From: DRPN01 sp964383915
Lineage (GTDB): Bacteria > Bacteroidota > Bacteroidia > Bacteroidales > VadinHA17
DNA length: 29,949 nucleotides
NCBI GenBank assembly: GCA_964383915.1
Contig: CAYLJE010000018.1
Location: 1 to 29,949, forward strand
Direction of reading: 5' to 3'
Shown here: piece after piece, positions 24,061 to 29,949 of the stretch
Layout of the letters: every line of letters starts with the position of its first letter
Numbering within the stretch: the stretch's first letter is position 1
The notes under the pieces: model-generated
What the model was told of the DNA's origin: nothing
Seen by the model: only the letters and a program-made list of their open reading frames with translations
Database searches by the model: none
Program-made: the position numbers and the translations under genes

Positions 24061-24614
24061 TGAACTATACACCCGCATTAAAGAAGAAATACAGGGAAGA
24101 AATTATTCCTGCTATGATGAAAGAGTTTAACTATAGTTCTGTTATGCAGGTTCCACGTCTGCTAAAGATTACTATGAATCAGGGGATTGGACAGGCTACA
24201 GCGGATAAGAAACTCATTGAGCTGGGTACCCGGGAAATCACTGCTATTGCAGGACAGAAAGCTGTTCAGACAGTGGCTACCAAGGATATTTCTAATTTTA
24301 AACTGAGGAAAAAAATGCCTATCGGCGTTAAGGTTACCCTCAGAAGAGATAATATGTTTGAATTTCTGGAACGGTTGATTAATGTTGCCCTACCTAGGAT
24401 CCGTGACTTTCGTGGTGTTTCCAATAAATTCGATGGCCACGGGAATTATTCCTTGGGTATCAGGGAACAGATTATCTTCCCTGAAATTGATATCGATAAA
24501 ATAAATAAAATCCTTGGGCTGGAGATGACCTTTGTAACTACTGCCAGAACAGATGAAGAAGGTTATGCCCTGTTACGTGAATTTGGAATACCATTTAAAG
24601 ATTTAAAAAAATAA
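24060..24614 (+). CDS. rplE: 50S ribosomal protein L5
   Basis: This 184-residue protein binds 5S rRNA in the central protuberance together with L18, and touches P-site tRNA. MQVPRLLKITMNQGIGQA and GVKVTLRRDNMFEFLERL are family motifs, and DFRGVSNKFDGHGNYSLGI is the tRNA-contacting region. The start overlaps the rplX stop by one base. The end is 6 nt before rpsN. Confidence 0.97.
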   Translation: MNYTPALKKKYREEIIPAMMKEFNYSSVMQVPRLLKITMNQGIGQATADKKLIELGTREITAIAGQKAVQTVATKDISNFKLRKKMPIGVKVTLRRDNMFEFLERLINVALPRIRDFRGVSNKFDGHGNYSLGIREQIIFPEIDIDKINKILGLEMTFVTTARTDEEGYALLREFGIPFKDLKK

Positions 24615-24620
24615 ATACCT

Positions 24621-24890
24621 ATGGCAAAAGAATCAATGAAAGCCAGAGAGAGAAGACGTCAGAAACTGGTGTTAAAATATGCCGGAAAGCGCGCAAAGCT
24701 GAAAGCAGAAGGGGATTATATCGGAATGAGTCGTTTACCCCGCAATTCTAATCCTATCCGTTTGCATAATCGGTGTAAATTGACCGGAAGGCCCAAAGGT
24801 TATATGCGCCAATTCGGGTTGAGCCGTATTACTTTCAGGGAAATGGCCTCACAGGGGCTGATCCCCGGAATACGGAAAGCCAGTTGGTAA
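24621..24890 (+). CDS. rpsN: 30S ribosomal protein S14 (zinc-free form)
   Basis: This 89-residue protein lies in the 30S head. It contains NPIRLHNRCKLTGRPKGYMR and ends LIPGIRKASW. The paired CxxC motifs of the short zinc-binding S14 (61 residues) are absent: only one Cys is present. The length fits a zinc-independent form intermediate between the short and the 101-residue types. It sits 6 nt after rplE. Confidence 0.96.
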   Translation: MAKESMKARERRRQKLVLKYAGKRAKLKAEGDYIGMSRLPRNSNPIRLHNRCKLTGRPKGYMRQFGLSRITFREMASQGLIPGIRKASW

Positions 24891-24926
24891 GCGTTTGTTT
24901 GTAAAACTGTTGAAAAGAATATTGAA

Positions 24927-25325
24927 ATGATAACCGATCCAATAGCAGATTATTTAACAAGATTACGTAATGCAGCCAAAGCCGGGCATAAAGTTGTGGA
25001 TATCCCTGCTTCGAATATGAAAAAAAGCATTACCCGTATTTTATATGACAAAGGATATATCCTGAATTACAAATTCGAAGAGGACGGGAAACAGGGAATT
25101 ATCAGGATAGCCGTAAAATATCATCCCAAGACCAAAATACCTGCTTTCAAAAAGCTGCAACGTGTCAGTCGTCCCGGCTTACGTAAATATGCTGATGCCA
25201 GGAACCTCCCCAGGGTGTTGAACGGACTGGGGATAGCCATTCTGTCAACATCCAATGGGTTGATGACAGACAAAGAGGCACGGAAACTGAACGTAGGGGG
25301 GGAAATATTGTGTTATGTTTACTAA
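24927..25325 (+). CDS. rpsH: 30S ribosomal protein S8
   Basis: This 132-residue protein binds the central domain of 16S rRNA (helix 21). It starts MITDPIADYLTRLRNAAKAG and ends with GIAILSTSNGLMTDKEARKL and GGEILCYVY. In E. coli S8 represses the spc operon by binding a helix at rplX-rplE that mimics its rRNA site. Here rplX and rplE overlap by one base, so any such site would lie within coding sequence; none was identified. Confidence 0.97.
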   Translation: MITDPIADYLTRLRNAAKAGHKVVDIPASNMKKSITRILYDKGYILNYKFEEDGKQGIIRIAVKYHPKTKIPAFKKLQRVSRPGLRKYADARNLPRVLNGLGIAILSTSNGLMTDKEARKLNVGGEILCYVY

Positions 25326-25337
25326 AAGAGAAGAATC

Positions 25338-25889
25338 ATGTCACGAATTGGAAAATTACCAATACAGATACCTGAAGGAGTTGCCGTAGAATACCGCGAT
25401 AAGATGGTGATGGTAAAAGGACCTTTGGGCGAGCTGACACAGAAAATTGATCCGGATATTTCTGTTGAAATAAAAAATGATGAAATCAGGGTGCTTCGTC
25501 CCACGGATCAGAAAAGACACAAAGCCATGCACGGTTTATACCGTTCTTTGGTAAACAATATGGTCGTCGGCGTGTCCAAAGGTTTCGAAATTAAACTGGA
25601 GCTTGTTGGGGTCGGATATCGTGCCGAAGCCAGTGGTCAACTGCTGGACCTTTATCTTGGTTATTCTCACAACTTCGTGATTGAATTACCGCAGGAGATC
25701 AAAGTGGAAACCAAAACAGAAAGACGCAGTAATCCGATTATTACCCTCAAAAGCTATGATAAGCAACTTTTGGGACATGTGGCTGCCAAAATCCGTTCGC
25801 TTAGAAAACCTGAACCTTACAAAGGAAAAGGAATCCGGTATGTGGGTGAACAGATCAGAAGAAAAGCAGGGAAAACTGCAAGTGTTTAA
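25338..25889 (+). CDS. rplF: 50S ribosomal protein L6
   Basis: This 183-residue protein has two similar alpha/beta domains near the factor-binding region (sarcin-ricin loop). It starts MSRIGKLPIQIPEGVAVEYR, has GVGYRAEASGQLLDLYLGYS at the middle junction, and ends with the family signature EPYKGKGIRYVGEQIRRKAG. rpsH lies 12 nt upstream and rplR 20 nt downstream. Confidence 0.97.
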   Translation: MSRIGKLPIQIPEGVAVEYRDKMVMVKGPLGELTQKIDPDISVEIKNDEIRVLRPTDQKRHKAMHGLYRSLVNNMVVGVSKGFEIKLELVGVGYRAEASGQLLDLYLGYSHNFVIELPQEIKVETKTERRSNPIITLKSYDKQLLGHVAAKIRSLRKPEPYKGKGIRYVGEQIRRKAGKTASV

Positions 25890-25909
25890 TAATTTTTAAT
25901 TAAAGACCC

Positions 25910-26269
25910 ATGGGATTAACGAAACTGGAGCGAAGAGTAAGAATTAAAAGAAGAGTCCGTAAGCATGTTTTCGGGACTCCGGAAAAACCGAGGCTGTCGG
26001 TTTTCAGAAGCAACCAACAGATCTATGTACAAGCAATTGATGATCTGAAGGGGGTCACTCTCACCAGCGCTTCTTCCAGAGAAAAAGAAGTGGTGGAAAA
26101 ACGAAAGGGTGATAAAAAACAACAGGCAGGCCTGGTGGGAAAATTAATTGCCAGAAAATTAAAAGATAAAGGAATAAACCAGGCGGTTTTCGACCGTAAT
26201 GGATATTTGTTCCATGGACGGGTAAAAGAACTGGCGGATGCCGCCCGTAAAGGAGGACTAAATTTTTAA
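25910..26269 (+). CDS. rplR: 50S ribosomal protein L18
   Basis: This 119-residue protein carries 5S rRNA into the central protuberance with L5. It has the basic N-terminus MGLTKLERRVRIKRRVRKHV, then GTPEKPRLSVFRSNQQIYVQ, and ends GRVKELADAARKGGLNF, standard for bacterial L18. It lies between rplF and rpsE, as in most bacteria. Confidence 0.97.
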   Translation: MGLTKLERRVRIKRRVRKHVFGTPEKPRLSVFRSNQQIYVQAIDDLKGVTLTSASSREKEVVEKRKGDKKQQAGLVGKLIARKLKDKGINQAVFDRNGYLFHGRVKELADAARKGGLNF

Positions 26270-26286
26270 GATAAGATAAACAAATT

Positions 26287-26802
26287 ATGTCAAACGGGAT
26301 AAGAAAAGTAAAAACAAGCGATCTGGAACTGAAAGACAGACTGGTCAGCATCCAAAGGGTAACCAAAGTTACCAAAGGAGGACGTAATTTTAGTTTTTCG
26401 GCTATCGTTGTAGTTGGAAACGAAGACGGCATCGCCGGGTATGGCCTTGGAAAAGCCAATGAAGTGACCACTGCTATAGCCAAGGGGGTAGAGGATGCCA
26501 AGAAAAACCTAGTTAAGGTTCCTGTTCTTCACGGAACCATCCCTCATGTGCAATATGCCAAATATGGCGGCGCAAGAGTATTTATCAAACCGGCTTCTGA
26601 AGGAACCGGTGTAAAAGCCGGAGGTGCTATGCGGGCTGTGCTTGAGAGTATTGGTGTGAAAAATGTACTGGCCAAATCCAAAGGCTCGTCAAATCCACAT
26701 AACCTCGTGAAAGCAACCTTTCAGGCATTGCTTGACTTGAGGGATGCATATATGGTCGCAGAACAACGTGACCTGGACTTAGAGAAAGTGTTCAACGGTT
26801 AG
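26287..26802 (+). CDS. rpsE: 30S ribosomal protein S5
   Basis: This 171-residue accuracy and mRNA-entry protein has an N-terminal double-stranded-RNA-binding-like domain (LVSIQRVTKVTKGGRNFSFS followed by AIVVVGNEDGIAGYGLGKAN) and a C-terminal S5 domain with KPASEGTGVKAGGAMRAVLE and the GSSNPHNLVKAT segment. The loop mutated in spectinomycin resistance corresponds to TKGGR, which looks wild type. The gap to rpmD is 11 nt. Confidence 0.97.
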   Translation: MSNGIRKVKTSDLELKDRLVSIQRVTKVTKGGRNFSFSAIVVVGNEDGIAGYGLGKANEVTTAIAKGVEDAKKNLVKVPVLHGTIPHVQYAKYGGARVFIKPASEGTGVKAGGAMRAVLESIGVKNVLAKSKGSSNPHNLVKATFQALLDLRDAYMVAEQRDLDLEKVFNG

Positions 26803-26813
26803 CATAAACAACA

Positions 26814-26996
26814 ATGGTAAAAGTCAGAATTACTCAGGTAAAGAGCAAAATAGGAAGTCCGGAAAGGCAGAAACGTACCCTTCAGGCACTGGGTCTGCGG
26901 AAAGTTCATGCTACGGTTGAAGTGGAAGCTACCCCGCAAATCCTGGGCATGGTCAGAAAAGTAAACCATCTGGTGAAAATTGAGGAAGTAAAATAA
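26814..26996 (+). CDS. rpmD: 50S ribosomal protein L30
   Basis: This 60-residue bacterial-type L30 has the compact pattern VRITQVKSKIGSPERQKRTL, then QALGLRKVHATVEV, then a helix ending MVRKVNHLVKIEEV. It is one of the shortest genes in the cluster. It sits between rpsE and rplO in the normal order, which supports the call. Confidence 0.95.
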   Translation: MVKVRITQVKSKIGSPERQKRTLQALGLRKVHATVEVEATPQILGMVRKVNHLVKIEEVK

Positions 26997-27018
26997 TTAA
27001 CTATTAAGTGCTGAAATA

Positions 27019-27465
27019 ATGGATTTAAGTAATTTGAAACCGGCAAAAGGATCTGTTAGGAAGAAAAGACGTATTGCCCGGGGCCAGGGCTCCGGGAAAG
27101 GGGGCACCTCCACCCGGGGTAATAAAGGACAGAAATCCAGATCCGGGTATTCTAAAAAGATTGGTTTTGAAGGAGGTCAGATGCCTCTGCAGCGAAGGGT
27201 CCCCAAATACGGATTTAAAAACCGTAACCGTGTGGAATATAAAGCCATTAACCTGACAAGTCTCCAGGAACTTGCTGACAAAAGAGACCTCGATAGAATT
27301 GATGTGGAAACACTTGTCGAATCAGGGCTGGTATCTAAAAATACAAAAGTTAAAATATTGGGTAACGGTTCATTGACAAGAAAACTGGATGTGAAAGCCC
27401 ATGCTTTTTCTGTGGCTGCGCGGAAAGCTATTGAAGAAGCCAAAGGAACGGTTACTAAATTATAA
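27019..27465 (+). CDS. rplO: 50S ribosomal protein L15
   Basis: This 148-residue late-assembly protein has a long basic, glycine-rich N-terminal extension (SVRKKRRIARGQGSGKGGTS and GNKGQKSRSGYSKKIGFEGG) that threads through 23S rRNA. The globular C-terminal domain has VKILGNGSLTRKLDVKAHAF and SVAARKAIEEAKG, as expected. It is 19 nt upstream of secY. Confidence 0.97.
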   Translation: MDLSNLKPAKGSVRKKRRIARGQGSGKGGTSTRGNKGQKSRSGYSKKIGFEGGQMPLQRRVPKYGFKNRNRVEYKAINLTSLQELADKRDLDRIDVETLVESGLVSKNTKVKILGNGSLTRKLDVKAHAFSVAARKAIEEAKGTVTKL

Positions 27466-27484
27466 GAAAAGCTGATACAACCCA

Positions 27485-28819
27485 ATGAAAGCATTTATTG
27501 AGACCATAAAAAATATTTTTAAGATTGAAGATCTCCGGAACAGGATCTTATTTACGCTGGGGATACTGTTAATCTACCGTCTGGGGAAATATATTACCCT
27601 GCCGGGTATTGATCCTTCTCAACTGGCTGGTTTGAAACAACAGACATCCACAGGCATCATGAGCCTGCTGGATATGTTTTCCGGAGGAGCTTTTTCACAG
27701 GCTTCAATTTTTGCCCTGGGTATTATGCCCTATATATCTGCTTCCATCGTCGTTCAGTTACTGGGTATAGCTATTCCTTATTTTCAAAGATTACAGAAAG
27801 AAGGGGAGAGTGGAAGACGAAAAATTAACCAGATTACCCGTTATCTCACGGTAGGTATTCTGTTAGTGCAGGCTCCCAGTTATCTGGCCAATCTGCATGC
27901 TCGTCTGCCTGAATCCGCTTTTGTTATAAAAGGTACTTTTTTTACCCTTTTCTCTGCGATTATTCTGATTACGGGAACCATGTTTGTCATGTGGATGGGG
28001 GAAAGGATTACCGATAAAGGGATCGGGAATGGGATATCCATTCTTATTATGATTGGAATTATTGCCAGGTTGCCCTTTTCGATGGTAGCCGAATATGGTG
28101 CGCGCCTGAATGGCGCCGGCGGATTAATTGCTTTCCTGGTTGAGTTGATTATTTGGTTCTTCGTAATAATGGTGACAATACTCCTGGTGCAGGGTACCAG
28201 GCGTGTCCCGGTGCAGTATGCTAAAAGAATTGTGGGAAACCGACAGTATGGCGGTGTACGACAATATATCCCATTGAAGGTAAATGCTGCCGGGGTGATG
28301 CCTATTATCTTTGCACAGGCTATTATGATGCTTCCACTGGTTTTTGTCAATGCAATGGCTGAAAAAGCCGGATGGTTTTCTACAGCTTTTTCTAATATTT
28401 ATGGTTTCTGGTATAATGTGGTGGTTGCTTTTTTGATTGTTGTATTTACTTATTTTTATACGGCTATCACCATCAATCCTACCCAAATGGCTGAAGATCT
28501 GAAGAAAAACGGGGGTTTTATCCCCGGGGTGAAACCAGGACGGAAGACCACAGAGTTTCTCGATACAATCATGTCGAGGATCACGCTGCCAGGTTCTATT
28601 TTCCTGGCTATCATTGCTATTCTTCCGTCCATTGCCGTTAACATAGGTGTTTCTAACCAGTTTGCCACGTTTTATGGGGGAACTTCCCTGCTGATTCTTG
28701 TAGGGGTGATCCTGGATACGTTACAACAAGTTGAGAGTCATTTGTTGATGAGACATTACGACGGTTTGATGAAGACCGGCAGGATTAAGGGCCGTGCCGG
28801 TGGCGCCGCTGCCATTTAA
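27485..28819 (+). CDS. secY: Protein translocase subunit SecY
   Basis: This 444-residue inner-membrane channel of the Sec translocon has about ten membrane segments. The N-terminal helix is followed by FTLGILLIYRLGKYITLPGI, then a plug region with SLLDMFSGGAFSQASIFALG, and ALGIMPYISASIVVQLLGIA (a SecY hallmark). The cytoplasmic loop GTRRVPVQYAKRIVGNRQYG corresponds to the SecA- and ribosome-contacting loop C4, and the loop before the last pair of segments contains KKNGGFIPGVKPGRKT (C5). It secretes or inserts the T9SS cargo and permease seen elsewhere in the window in the first step across the inner membrane. It lies between rplO and map. Confidence 0.97.
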   Translation: MKAFIETIKNIFKIEDLRNRILFTLGILLIYRLGKYITLPGIDPSQLAGLKQQTSTGIMSLLDMFSGGAFSQASIFALGIMPYISASIVVQLLGIAIPYFQRLQKEGESGRRKINQITRYLTVGILLVQAPSYLANLHARLPESAFVIKGTFFTLFSAIILITGTMFVMWMGERITDKGIGNGISILIMIGIIARLPFSMVAEYGARLNGAGGLIAFLVELIIWFFVIMVTILLVQGTRRVPVQYAKRIVGNRQYGGVRQYIPLKVNAAGVMPIIFAQAIMMLPLVFVNAMAEKAGWFSTAFSNIYGFWYNVVVAFLIVVFTYFYTAITINPTQMAEDLKKNGGFIPGVKPGRKTTEFLDTIMSRITLPGSIFLAIIAILPSIAVNIGVSNQFATFYGGTSLLILVGVILDTLQQVESHLLMRHYDGLMKTGRIKGRAGGAAAI

Positions 28820-28837
28820 ATATAAATACGTTTTTTG

Positions 28838-29611
28838 ATGATAGTGCTGAAGACAAATGAAGAGATCGAAATTCTACGGGAAAACAACTTGCTGGTATCC
28901 CGGACGCTTGCGGAGGTAGCCAAACATATAAGGCCGGGGGTGACAACGCTCGAGCTGGATGTTATTGCAGAAACATTTATCCGGGATAATGATGCTGTTC
29001 CCGGGTTTAAGGGATATGGCGGGTTCCCCAATACCCTTTGCACCTCGGTGAATGATCAGGTTGTCCATGGGATTCCTTCGGGGTATCAACTGAAGGAGGG
29101 AGATATTATCTCTGTGGATTGTGGGGTGATAAAAAACGGGTTTTACGGAGATTCGGCTTTTACCTTTGCTGTTGGAGAGGTAGATGAGCGGGAATTGTTG
29201 CTTATGCGGGTGACGCGCGAGAGCTTGCTCAAAGGGGTGGAACAGGCCGTTGCCGGGAAAAGGGTTGGAGATATAGGTTTCGCCGTCCAGCATCATGCAG
29301 AAAGCTTTAACTTCTCAGTGGTGCGGGAACTGGTAGGTCACGGTCTGGGGAAAAATCTTCATGAAGCTCCTGAAGTACCGAATTATGGAAAACGTGGCAG
29401 AGGCCCCAAACTGAAAGAAGGAATGGTTATCTGTATCGAACCGATGATTAATATGGGAGTGAAGGATGTTTATCAGGATCAGGACGGGTGGACCATTCAT
29501 ACGGCCGACAGAAAACCTTCGGCGCATTTTGAATATGCGGTGGCGGTAAGAAAAAATCATGCCGACGTACTTACGACTTATGAATATATTGAAAAGGTAT
29601 TGAACCAATAA
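28838..29611 (+). CDS. map: Methionine aminopeptidase type I
   Basis: This 257-residue di-metal peptidase removes the initiator Met from new proteins. The five metal ligands are present: Asp94 (SVDCG), Asp105 (GDSAF), His168 (GHGLG), Glu201 (CIEPM) and Glu232 (FEYAV), along with the substrate-positioning His77 (VVHGIP). An in-frame TTG is directly upstream at 28835, but the adjacent ATG at 28838 is preferred because it yields the usual type I start, IVLKTNEEI. There is no N-terminal zinc-finger extension. It is 18 nt after secY and 8 nt before infA. Confidence 0.96.
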   Translation: MIVLKTNEEIEILRENNLLVSRTLAEVAKHIRPGVTTLELDVIAETFIRDNDAVPGFKGYGGFPNTLCTSVNDQVVHGIPSGYQLKEGDIISVDCGVIKNGFYGDSAFTFAVGEVDERELLLMRVTRESLLKGVEQAVAGKRVGDIGFAVQHHAESFNFSVVRELVGHGLGKNLHEAPEVPNYGKRGRGPKLKEGMVICIEPMINMGVKDVYQDQDGWTIHTADRKPSAHFEYAVAVRKNHADVLTTYEYIEKVLNQ

Positions 29612-29619
29612 GTATAATT

Positions 29620-29838
29620 ATGGCAAAACAACCGCCAATAGAACAGGATGGTACCATTATAGAAGCATTGTCAAATGCGATGTTCCGTGTGGAATTGGAA
29701 AATGGTCATATCATTACGGCTCATATTTCCGGGAAAATGAGGATGCATTATATTAAAATCCTTCCCGGAGACCGGGTGAAAGTGGAAATGTCCCCTTATG
29801 ATCTGACAAAGGGTAGGATAACGTTTAGATATAAGTAA
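29620..29838 (+). CDS. infA: Translation initiation factor IF-1
   Basis: This 72-residue OB-fold protein occupies the A site during initiation. It starts MAKQPPIEQDGTIIEALSNA, has FRVELENGHIITAHISGKMR and MHYIKILPGDRVKVEMSPYD, and ends LTKGRITFRYK, a standard IF-1. It is the last gene in the window; rpmJ and rpsM, expected next, are not within the remaining 111 bp. Confidence 0.97.
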   Translation: MAKQPPIEQDGTIIEALSNAMFRVELENGHIITAHISGKMRMHYIKILPGDRVKVEMSPYDLTKGRITFRYK

Positions 29839-29879
29839 AAAGTAATAAGGCAAAAGTAATAAGGCAAAAGTAATAAGGC
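29838..29879. repeat. Three tandem copies of a 14-bp repeat after infA
   Basis: The unit AAAAGTAATAAGGC occurs three times in exact register (29838-29851, 29852-29865, 29866-29879), with the first A shared with the infA stop codon. Each unit carries TAATAA, which adds no reading frame. A purine-rich stretch follows. Copy number at such repeats often varies between strains. Confidence 0.9.
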
Positions 29880-29904
29880 AGAAGAGAAAAGAAAAGAAAT
29901 TGTA

Positions 29905-29926
29905 GGGACACAACATGTTGTGTCCC
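29905..29926. repeat. Perfect 22-bp palindrome, REP/MITE-like
   Basis: GGGACACAACA (29905-29915) is followed without spacer by its exact reverse complement TGTTGTGTCCC (29916-29926), preceded by TGTA. This form, 'GTAGGGACAC..GTGTCCC', resembles short palindromic elements repeated in intergenic DNA of Bacteroidota and other phyla. A transcript would form a long stem with a minimal loop. No T tract follows, so a standard intrinsic terminator is not indicated. Confidence 0.75.
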
Positions 29927-29949
29927 AGGAGAAATAGGAAAGAAAAGAG

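Noticed and set aside
29838..29879. CRISPR-like array
   Set aside because: The 14-bp units are directly adjacent with no spacers and there are no cas genes; these are simple tandem repeats.
1..29949. Defence island, prophage, biosynthetic cluster or other undescribed multi-gene system
   Set aside because: Every substantial gene belongs to a recognisable housekeeping, transport or secretion family; no cluster of unknown genes is present.

Overview
The window is chromosomal housekeeping DNA from a member of the Bacteroidota, most likely an uncultured Bacteroidales-type organism. Four kinds of evidence support this. The promoters fit the phylum pattern TTG-(17-21 nt)-TAnnTTTG. The ribosomal-protein genes have A-rich leaders with almost no Shine-Dalgarno sequence. 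There is a protein with a gliding-motility/type IX secretion C-terminal domain and a DUF4290 gene next to murA. The str operon lacks tuf between fusA and rpsJ. No tRNA, rRNA, CRISPR array, prophage or insertion sequence was found.

Layout. Positions 1-141 hold the last 46 codons of an ArsR-type winged-helix regulator on the + strand. From 11134 down to 257 all genes lie on the - strand: a UvrD/PcrA helicase, then a close-packed run of DUF4290, murA, grpE, dnaJ, an ABC-2 ATPase and permease, a Ppx/GppA phosphatase and an NtrC-like response regulator without a C-terminal helix-turn-helix. At 11367-12608 (+) there is a secreted PKD/gliding C-terminal-domain protein, interrupted by a 100-N assembly gap. 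A perfect 12-bp inverted repeat separates it from a convergent EF-G paralog (12668-14824, -).

A 386-bp divergent region then holds the EF-G paralog promoter and two candidate promoters for the str-S10-spc gene cluster, which fills 15211-29838 (+). Its order is rpsL, rpsG, fusA, rpsJ, rplC, rplD, rplW, rplB, rpsS, rplV, rpsC, rplP, rpmC, rpsQ, rplN, rplX, rplE, rpsN, rpsH, rplF, rplR, rpsE, rpmD, rplO, secY, map, infA. Gaps range from a 1-nt overlap to 36 nt, so it reads as one transcription unit that builds the ribosome, the Sec channel, N-terminal Met processing and initiation. After infA, where rpmJ-rpsM would be expected, there are three tandem 14-bp repeats and a perfect 22-bp palindrome of REP/MITE type before the window ends.

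I did not find a convincing undescribed multi-gene system. The points most worth a second look are the EF-G paralog that lacks the catalytic histidine beside the fusA operon, a possible structured leader with a 19-codon ORF upstream of rpsL, the palindromic repeat inside the ribosomal operon, MurA with Asp in place of the catalytic Cys, and the altered GAFTGA loop plus missing DNA-binding domain of the response regulator.
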